Below, piece after piece: positions 11,936 to 17,708 of a stretch of 17,708 nt of DNA. This DNA is from Kocuria sp. (GTDB lineage Bacteria > Actinomycetota > Actinomycetes > Actinomycetales > Micrococcaceae), in assembly GCA_030453435.1 (NCBI GenBank), contig JAKDKI010000011.1, forward strand, positions 1 to 17,708. Reading direction: 5' to 3'. Both the position numbers and the translations under genes were made by a program. The notes beneath the pieces were generated by a model that saw only the letters and a program-made list of their open reading frames with translations, was not told where the DNA came from and ran no database searches. Every line of letters begins with the position of its first letter. Position 1 is the stretch's first letter.

Positions 11936-13644
11936 TGCGCGCTCGATTCCGGACGGTGCCCGGGTGGGTGCTGATTCCGGCGCTGGTGGGGGTGCTGTTC
12001 GTGCTCCTGCCGCTGCTGGGCATGCTGCTGCGAGTGGACTGGGCGAGTTTATGGGGCCTGCTGACGTCCGAGTCTTCGCTCACGGCGCTCGGGCTGAGTT
12101 TGCGGACGGCACTGATCTCCACGGTGCTGTGTGTGCTTCTGGGGTGCCCGCTCGCATTGGTCCTGGCCAGAGTCCAGCTCCCGGGGCTGCGGATCTTGCG
12201 ATCGTTGGTGCTCCTACCGCTGGTGCTGCCGCCGGTGGTGGGCGGTATCGCGCTGCTGTACACCTTTGGACGTCTGGGGCTTGTGGGGCAACAACTGGAA
12301 GCGCTCGGGGTCTCGATTGCCTTCTCCACGAGCGCGGTGGTGCTCGCGCAGACATTTGTGGCGCTGCCGTTTTTGGTTGTGTCCCTCGAAGGTGCCTTGC
12401 GAACCATGGGCACCCGTTACGAGGAAGTTGCGGCCGGCCTGGGCGCTTCCCCCACGGTGGCACTGAGGCGAGTGACTCTTCCCCTGGTAGCTCCGGCGAT
12501 TGCCTCTGGGGCGGCCCTCTCCTTTGCTCGATGCTTGGGGGAGTTTGGGGCGACCCTGACTTTTGCGGGCAGCATGCAAGGCGTCACGCGCACCTTGCCG
12601 CTGGAAATCTACCTGCAGCGTGAGACTGACCCGGAGGCCGCTATCGCGCTATCGCTCTTGTTGGTGCTCGTGGCGGTTGCGGTCGTGGGATTTTCGGCCC
12701 CCTCCCGACGACGCCGCGGTGCCGGCTTCCGTGCAGGCTTGTCTGGCTGGGTGCGGGGTGCTGGACGGTCCGCGCGGGGTGTGGCTGAGGCAGATGGCGC
12801 TGCTACCTCACCCGCGCAGGCTCGAGGGGCCGCCGCTGAGCGAGGCAATTGTGATTCCTCTCGGTTCGAGGGGCTGTCGGGCCTTGGCGAGGTGCCGAAT
12901 CTTCAGGCGAGCCCGGCAGCTGGGCGGGAGGGCCACAACGGGTTGGAAGCGCGCGTGGTCTTGGAATCTCGGGGCGTCGATGCCGAACTTCGGGCTGATC
13001 GCGGTCAGACTGTGGCTCTGGTTGGGCCCAACGGGGTGGGCAAGTCCACGATTTTTGCGGTGATTGCCGGTCTCCTGGCGCCCGACCGGGGGCGAGTGCG
13101 GGTGGCCGGGAACGACGTTGTCGACCTGGGCGAAAGTAGCCGTGGCAAGTGGACCCCCGCACATCGACGGGGCGTGGCCCTGATGGCGCAGGAACCCCTG
13201 TTGTTCCCGCATCTGAGCGTGTTGGAGAACGTGGCCTTCGGGGCGCGGTGCAAGGGCCTTGGCCGGGATGCGTCGAGGCGATCGGCGCTTCGGTGGCTGG
13301 GGGAGACAAACGCGGAAGGGTTTGCCGACCGTTATCCCGAACAGCTGTCAGGTGGGCAGGCGCAGCGGGTCGCGATCGCTCGGGTGTTGGCAGCGGAACC
13401 GGAACTGGTGCTGTTGGATGAACCTCTGAGTGCGCTGGATATCTCGGCCCGGCCGGAGATTCGCAAGGTACTCAAGCGTGTGCTCGCGGAGAGGACCGCA
13501 GTGATCATTACCCACGATCCGGATGACGTTGCCGAGTTGGCGGATCACACGGTGCGGCTGGGGTCGGCCGGTAGCAAGCAGTTGGATCGCGGCGGCACCG
13601 ACTCGGGTGGCTCGAGCGCGGGTAGCTCGACCGCACGTGTTTGA
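11932..13644 (+). CDS. modBC: Fused molybdate ABC transporter permease and ATPase (ModB-ModC)
   Basis: 570 aa; moves molybdate inward across the membrane using ATP. Residues 10-255 are a ModB permease with about five membrane helices and the EAA loop (E-E-V-A-A-G-L-G-A, 164-172). Residues 256-336 are a low-complexity linker. Residues 337-545 are an ABC ATPase: Walker [10 protein letters not shown] (365-373), Q-loop Q420, signature L-S-G-G-Q (472-476), Walker B L-V-L-L-D-E (492-497) and H528. ModB and ModC are usually separate, and classical ModC has a C-terminal TOBE domain; here the ATPase ends without one. There is no stop or frameshift in the linker, so it reads as a true fusion. ATG 11932 overlaps modA; ATG 11935 is equally possible. 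The next gene starts directly after its TGA. Confidence 0.93.
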   Translation: MMRARFRTVPGWVLIPALVGVLFVLLPLLGMLLRVDWASLWGLLTSESSLTALGLSLRTALISTVLCVLLGCPLALVLARVQLPGLRILRSLVLLPLVLPPVVGGIALLYTFGRLGLVGQQLEALGVSIAFSTSAVVLAQTFVALPFLVVSLEGALRTMGTRYEEVAAGLGASPTVALRRVTLPLVAPAIASGAALSFARCLGEFGATLTFAGSMQGVTRTLPLEIYLQRETDPEAAIALSLLLVLVAVAVVGFSAPSRRRRGAGFRAGLSGWVRGAGRSARGVAEADGAATSPAQARGAAAERGNCDSSRFEGLSGLGEVPNLQASPAAGREGHNGLEARVVLESRGVDAELRADRGQTVALVGPNGVGKSTIFAVIAGLLAPDRGRVRVAGNDVVDLGESSRGKWTPAHRRGVALMAQEPLLFPHLSVLENVAFGARCKGLGRDASRRSALRWLGETNAEGFADRYPEQLSGGQAQRVAIARVLAAEPELVLLDEPLSALDISARPEIRKVLKRVLAERTAVIITHDPDDVAELADHTVRLGSAGSKQLDRGGTDSGGSSAGSSTARV

Positions 13645-14247
13645 ATGACCAGCATGCCGCGCGTGAAAATTGCCCCTGACTGGGCCCGATGGGCATCGGA
13701 GATCTTCCAGCCACCGCTGACCCTGGCGGCTCTACTCGTGGCACTCCCGTGGGGCGCAAACCCAGGTGTGTGGTCCTTGTTGTGGGGTCTGGCAGCTGCG
13801 GTTTTCGTCTGTGGAGTCCCGCTGTCTGTGGTGCTGGTGCTGGTTCGGCGCGGTGTGCTGACCGATCACCACGTGAGTGAAAAAGCACAACGGCGGCCGG
13901 TAATGATCGGGACCCTGGTCATGGTGGTGGGTTTCCTTATCGCGGCCCTGTATTTCAAAGGGCCGGTAGAGATCGTCGGCTTGCTGGCCTCAACCGTCCT
14001 GGCGGGCACCCTGTTGGCCGTGGTGAGTCCGTGGTGGAAGATCTCGGGCCACGGCATGATGATGGGCGGCACCGTAGTGGTTCTTACGGTGTCCTGGGGT
14101 CCGTTCGGGCTGCTGTTCATCCCCGTGGCGCTGTTCGTGAGTTGGAGCCGCACGAAGCTCCAGGCCCACAGCGGTTCACAAGTGATCGCGGGCTTCCTCT
14201 ACGGGGTAGTGGTGCTCGGCGGTATCTACGCCTGGCTGGTGTTGTGA
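13645..14247 (+). CDS. PAP2-like integral membrane protein, probably lacking catalysis
   Basis: 200 aa with about six membrane segments (roughly 24-39, 45-66, 88-104, 108-127, 137-165, 180-199). It resembles actinobacterial PAP2-superfamily phosphatases, with S-G-H (134-136) and S-R-x5-H (S168, R169, H175). However, the first motif is degenerate (K-A-Q-R-R-P, 80-85, instead of K-x6-R-P), and the aspartate expected four residues after the histidine is Q179. A diminished or altered activity is possible; lipid phosphate or polyprenyl phosphate substrates are only a guess. Its ATG follows the modBC stop with no gap, so it is cotranscribed with the molybdate genes, with no obvious functional tie. 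ATG 13654 is an alternative start. Confidence 0.75.
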   Translation: MTSMPRVKIAPDWARWASEIFQPPLTLAALLVALPWGANPGVWSLLWGLAAAVFVCGVPLSVVLVLVRRGVLTDHHVSEKAQRRPVMIGTLVMVVGFLIAALYFKGPVEIVGLLASTVLAGTLLAVVSPWWKISGHGMMMGGTVVVLTVSWGPFGLLFIPVALFVSWSRTKLQAHSGSQVIAGFLYGVVVLGGIYAWLVL

Positions 14248-14284
14248 TCGCTCGCGGCTCGGCGCTTGGCCCTCGGCTCGGTGT

Positions 14285-14731
14285 TCAGCCCTCGATCGAG
14301 TACTTGGCATTCAGGGCGGCCGCGAGTTCCTTCATGTTGATTTCCCGATCCGGGAATGATCGCGGTCGAACCTCCGACAGGTCGACAACGAACCAGTTGG
14401 CCCCTTCCACGATGTACACGGCACCGGAGGGGTCGGCGGCGCTCGCGGCGGCCGATCGGGCTTCCTGGTGCGTCTCCGAAGTTTGGAACCAGAGGATCTC
14501 CACGGAATTGGTGCACATGCGAGAGTCGCCCGCGGGTTGAATGGAACTCGACATCGCGACCGGATCTCCGTGGGCATGGCTCGCACACCCGACGTGACCG
14601 TCCACCGCCCGGTAGACGTCATCCATGGAGCCGTAAGCAGGTAGGGCTTCGCTGGGAGTGCATGAGGCCGCGATGAACAGCATGCCCGTTGCTGAAGCGA
14701 GAAGCATTCGCTTCTTGACCAAGGAGTGCAT
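14285..14731 (-). CDS. Putative small lipoprotein of unknown function
   Basis: 148 aa. Start ATG 14731 is supported by GAGG five bases upstream; the frame continues to 14776 without a ribosome site. The N-terminus has K6-K7-R8, a hydrophobic stretch (9-22) and A-A-S-C with C24 as a likely but non-ideal lipidation site, so export to the cell surface is expected. The mature part has two more cysteines (C49, C73) that could form a disulfide, an alpha segment rich in Ala and acidic residues (88-101), and a strand pair G-A-V-Y-I-V-E-G-A-N-W-F-V-V-D-L (103-118). I recognise no family. It converges with the PAP2-like gene and lies downstream of the ABC exporter genes (gap 70 bp), so it may or may not share their mRNA. 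Confidence 0.75.
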   Translation of the reverse strand: MHSLVKKRMLLASATGMLFIAASCTPSEALPAYGSMDDVYRAVDGHVGCASHAHGDPVAMSSSIQPAGDSRMCTNSVEILWFQTSETHQEARSAAASAADPSGAVYIVEGANWFVVDLSEVRPRSFPDREINMKELAAALNAKYSIEG

Positions 14732-14801
14732 GGTTGCCTCAATTCGTAGCTGAGGTGCATCGCCCGTTCGGGTCACCCAATCATCTCATAAGGCTGCTTA
14801 C

Positions 14802-16406
14802 TTAATCTGTGGGAATGTCTCTGTGACGGAATGCGGCTACGGCCAGGGTTGTCGCAACAAGGGCGGCGGATGAGACCAAGGTGAGCGCGGCGACGTCGGC
14901 GGGAGAATCGCTGGCGAGGCGGGCCACGTGCTGGAAGGGGGAGAGGTTCGCAAGCCACATGGGCAGGTTCAGAAGTGATCCCATGATGGCGACGACCAGT
15001 ACGAACAACACCGGAACCCACGCCAGCACCGTGAAGCGGGGTGAAAGCGCGTAGAGAAGCACGGCGATTGAGCTAAAGAGCGCCAGAGCGGGCAGGTACG
15101 TGGCCCACGCGAGGAGAAGGCCCGAGTAGATGGCGGCAACGGAAATCACGGCGTCCGTGATAGCGGCGAGAACCAGCGTGCTCAGGAGTAGAACCACCGA
15201 GGAAATCACGAAGGAGAGCACCCACCAGCTCAGCAACCAACGCAATCGGGCGATCGGAAGCGACAGAGTTAGCTCGGTGCGCGCATCGGTTTCCTCACCG
15301 CGTAACCGGGATGCGAGCGCTACGGCCAGGGCCGCAGCACCGCAGGCCATGGTGGTCATCGCCAGGTCCAGGTAGCCCTGAACGGCCTGGTCCGATCCGC
15401 CCAGAAGCGTTTGATAGGCCGCGGGAAGGTCCGCGAACGAGTCGCGCATGGCCGGTGCCAGGGACCCATACGTCACGGCTAGAAGTATCAGTGCGATCAA
15501 CCACGTGAGGTTGGAGGTCCGGGTAAGCCGGAACCCCAAAGACAGCGGACCCCGCAGATGACCGGCCGCATGGGCCCGCCCGGAGCGTTGCGGCAGAAGA
15601 CCGGCATCCAGGTCGCGGCGGGACTGCAGGGTCATGGCGGCGAGCGTGATGAGCAGTGCGATTCCCCCGGCCAGCATGAGCGGCCACCAGCGCAGATCCA
15701 CAAACGCGCGGGTCTGCATGGACCAGGCAATGGGCGAGAACCAGGAGAGCCAACTGCCGCGTGGTTCCATGATGTCGCCCACGCCGCGGACCACCACAGC
15801 CACGCCCAGCACCGCCAGCCCGAGACCCACGGCGCCGCGGGGGCTAGAGGACAACTGTGCGCACAGCAATCCCACCGCCCCGAATACCAGCACCTGGGCA
15901 CCGACCCCCGCGCCAAAGGCCCAGCTGTCCTGGGCCGGAAGATCCAGCGTGAACATCGACCCGGCGGACACCAGCGCGATCAGTGCGGCGATGACGATCA
16001 GCATGAGCGTGGCCGCAGCCGGTGCCGCGTGCCGCCCCACGCGGGTGGATCGCAGCAGCTCGATTCGCCCGGCGGATTCCTCGCCGCGGGTGTGCCGCAC
16101 CGCCGTTTGCAGGGCCATGATCGCGACAGCCACCACGATGAACAACGTGTACTCGTTGGCCATCATGGCGCCCACGGTGTAGTTATCCAGGCCGTAGCCG
16201 GGCCCGCCCATGAAGATGCCGCTGGGCTGACTCATGATCGTGGCGCGCACCTGGCGTTCCTCGGCGCTCGAGAAGACCTGCGCGAGTTCCTGGCCGCCCC
16301 CGGCCAGCAGGAATCCAATGGCTGCGACCCAAATGGGCAGCCGGATTTGGTCGCGTTTCAGGGCCAATCTCAGCAAGGTGCCCGTGCCTTGAAGTTCGCG
16401 TGTCAT
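14802..16406 (-). CDS. ABC exporter permease, two-domain ABC-2 type
   Basis: 534 aa with roughly 12 membrane helices. It resembles actinobacterial exporter permeases annotated as tetronasin/multidrug ABC permeases. The two halves look duplicated: R-G-E-E-S-A-G-R-I-E-L-L (112-123) recurs as R-G-E-E-T-D-A-R-T-E-L (about 368-378), and W-L-S-W-F-S-P (near 219-225) as W-L-A-N-L-S-P (near 483-489). It would form the membrane channel for the ATPase encoded just upstream, whose TGA overlaps its ATG (ATGA, 16403-16406), so the two are coupled. Substrate is unknown; drug or lipid export is the usual suggestion. The last codons end at a TAA. Confidence 0.9.
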   Translation of the reverse strand: MTRELQGTGTLLRLALKRDQIRLPIWVAAIGFLLAGGGQELAQVFSSAEERQVRATIMSQPSGIFMGGPGYGLDNYTVGAMMANEYTLFIVVAVAIMALQTAVRHTRGEESAGRIELLRSTRVGRHAAPAAATLMLIVIAALIALVSAGSMFTLDLPAQDSWAFGAGVGAQVLVFGAVGLLCAQLSSSPRGAVGLGLAVLGVAVVVRGVGDIMEPRGSWLSWFSPIAWSMQTRAFVDLRWWPLMLAGGIALLITLAAMTLQSRRDLDAGLLPQRSGRAHAAGHLRGPLSLGFRLTRTSNLTWLIALILLAVTYGSLAPAMRDSFADLPAAYQTLLGGSDQAVQGYLDLAMTTMACGAAALAVALASRLRGEETDARTELTLSLPIARLRWLLSWWVLSFVISSVVLLLSTLVLAAITDAVISVAAIYSGLLLAWATYLPALALFSSIAVLLYALSPRFTVLAWVPVLFVLVVAIMGSLLNLPMWLANLSPFQHVARLASDSPADVAALTLVSSAALVATTLAVAAFRHRDIPTD

Positions 16407-17521
16407 GACGGGTCCGGTTCCGCACGCTTCCCAGGCGTGCGAGTCACCACGCCGACGACGTCGCCCGCCCCAGTTGCCTGAGCCGCCTCACCGTGCGGTT
16501 CCGCGCGGTAGTGGCGCATGAACAGCTCTTCGAGTGAGGCGGGGGTGACGTGCAACTGCCGCACATGCAAACCGTGGAGCCCGGGAAGCATGTCCTGCAG
16601 CGCGGAGGGTTCCACCTGCCCCGTGATGTGGAACCCCTCGGCCATCTCGTGAACCTGCAACCCGTGCAGGCTCGCGGTGTCGCCGAGCAACCCGGGATCG
16701 TTGGCGGTGATTACCTCGATCGTGACTCGGGTCAGGTGGCGCATGTCCTCCAGTCGACCCTGCTCGACCACCGTGCCTTCGCGGATGATGGCCACGGTGT
16801 CGCACAGCTGCTCGACCTCGGAAAGGATGTGGCTGGACAGCAGCACGGACACACCCTCGGCTCGCCGTTGTCTCACGACCTCCTGGAACTCCCGCTCCAT
16901 GAGGGGGTCCAGACCGGAGGTCGGTTCGTCCAGGACCAACAGCTCGGCGTCCGAGGCGAGCGCGGCAATCAGCGCGACCTTTTGCCGGTTGCCCTTGGAA
17001 TACGCGCGGGCCTTTTTGCGGGGATCCAGCTGGAATCGTTCGATCAGCTCCTCGACGGCGCCGTCCCGCGTTCCGCCGCGCATCCGGCACAGTAGATCGA
17101 TGCATTCGCCACCGGTCAGACCGGGCCACAGGTTCACATCGCCGGGCACGTAAGCGAGGTGTCGGTGAGCTTCCACAGCGTCACGCCAAGCATCGCGACC
17201 GAGTACGGTCGCAGTGCCCGAGTCCGCACGCAGCAGCCCCAGCAGGATGCGTATGGTTGTCGACTTTCCCGACCCGTTGGGGCCCAGGAATCCCGCAATC
17301 ACACCGCGCGGAATCCGTAGATCCACCCCGTTGAGCACGTGGGCTTTCCCGAACGATTTGTGGATTCCTTGCAGGTCCACGGCCAAATCGGTGGGATCGG
17401 GCGGCTCCACCGTCCGGGCCGCTGTGCCGACGCCGCGCTCGCCGTGACCCTCGCGCTCACCCGGCGGGGCGGCGTCGTCAAAGGAAGATGTGGCTGCTCG
17501 GTGACGCGGGTGGGAAGACAT
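16403..17521 (-). CDS. ABC exporter ATP-binding protein
   Basis: 372 aa. ATPase core: Walker A G-P-N-G-S-G-K-S-T (80-88), Q-loop area A-Y-V-P-G-D (123-128), variant signature Y-S-K-G-N-R-Q-K (174-181), Walker B L-L-V-L-D-E-P (194-200), D-loop S-G-L-D (202-205) and H231. A C-terminal domain (265-335) with E-E-L-F-M-R-H-Y is typical of drug-exporter ATPases such as DrrA. The first ~45 residues are an unusual charged, low-complexity extension before the domain starts at L-A-V-D-L-Q-G-I-H-K-S-F. ATG 17521 has TGAGG nine bases upstream; a GTG near residue 48 would remove the extension. It drives the permease encoded next. Confidence 0.93.
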   Translation of the reverse strand: MSSHPRHRAATSSFDDAAPPGEREGHGERGVGTAARTVEPPDPTDLAVDLQGIHKSFGKAHVLNGVDLRIPRGVIAGFLGPNGSGKSTTIRILLGLLRADSGTATVLGRDAWRDAVEAHRHLAYVPGDVNLWPGLTGGECIDLLCRMRGGTRDGAVEELIERFQLDPRKKARAYSKGNRQKVALIAALASDAELLVLDEPTSGLDPLMEREFQEVVRQRRAEGVSVLLSSHILSEVEQLCDTVAIIREGTVVEQGRLEDMRHLTRVTIEVITANDPGLLGDTASLHGLQVHEMAEGFHITGQVEPSALQDMLPGLHGLHVRQLHVTPASLEELFMRHYRAEPHGEAAQATGAGDVVGVVTRTPGKRAEPDPS

Positions 17522-17634
17522 GATGCGGAGCCTCAGGCAGACGATTTACGAAAAGCGATACCTCCATGTTGCACCCGTCACAGGGGTTTGGGAGGGTTGA
17601 GGCGGATTTATCTTTCCCTTCTTCAGGAGTACTC

Positions 17635-17708
17635 ATGCCCCGCCGCCAGAGAATCGTTCCGTCCTGCCTGCCCGCTCACGTCGCGGACAACAACGCCTAT
17701 TCCTACGG
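17635..17708 (+). CDS. Start of an unidentified gene, cut by the window edge
   Basis: ATG 17635 is preceded by AGGAG with a five-base gap, the best Shine-Dalgarno in the window. The open frame runs 24 codons to the edge (MPRRQRIVPSCLPAHVAD and on). The fragment is too short to name. It is divergent from the ABC exporter, so a regulator of that exporter is one possibility, but the residues seen do not show a helix-turn-helix. Confidence 0.6.
   Translation, partial: MPRRQRIVPSCLPAHVADNNAYSY

Overview
The window is high-GC, gene-dense bacterial DNA with short intergenic gaps, frequent GTG starts, many start/stop overlaps and an EchA8-like crotonase. This points to an actinobacterium, probably of the order Micrococcales. 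The genus cannot be fixed from the sequence alone. No rRNA, tRNA, CRISPR array or insertion sequence was seen.

Layout. Positions 1-104 (-) hold the first codons of a GH13 alpha-glucosidase. Positions 105-1840 are an accessory segment: one (+) gene for an AbiEi-like/DUF559 nuclease-fold protein (526-1527), flanked by two diverged ~120-bp direct copies of a palindromic repeat (239-362 and 1684-1800). It also has a 10-bp inverted repeat upstream, an 8-bp tandem array over its stop codon and a strong hairpin downstream. Positions 1841-4513 (-) hold an unrecognised protein coupled to exonuclease III (xthA), then a small GNAT-like protein and an AhpD/CMD-fold protein. Positions 4576-5835 (+) encode a cardiolipin synthase-like phospholipase D. 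Positions 5852-8081 (-) form a two-gene unit, an SDR oxidoreductase and an NtaA/SnaA/DszA-type flavin monooxygenase, preceded by a clear TPP (thi-box) riboswitch. nadE (-) and an echA8-like enoyl-CoA hydratase (+) follow, divergently arranged. About 400 bp of degenerate repeats precede a MarR-type regulator. Then comes a tightly overlapping molybdate operon: an HTH-TOBE protein, ModA lipoprotein, a fused ModB-ModC protein, and a PAP2-like membrane protein at the end. The last part (-) holds a lipoprotein and a two-gene ABC exporter. A new (+) gene starts at the right edge.

The most interesting points are these. (1) A TPP riboswitch controls an SDR and an LLM flavin monooxygenase, neither of them a classical thiamine gene. 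This suggests an undescribed oxidative step in thiamine or precursor salvage. (2) A nuclease-fold AbiEi-like gene sits between long palindromic direct repeats and has its own possible operator. (3) Six genes have a TANNNT hexamer placed exactly at -12 to -7 of the start codon, most without a usable Shine-Dalgarno, which is the signature of leaderless mRNAs. (4) The molybdate transporter is a ModB-ModC fusion lacking the ModC TOBE domain, while a TOBE domain is carried by the HTH protein encoded first in the operon.
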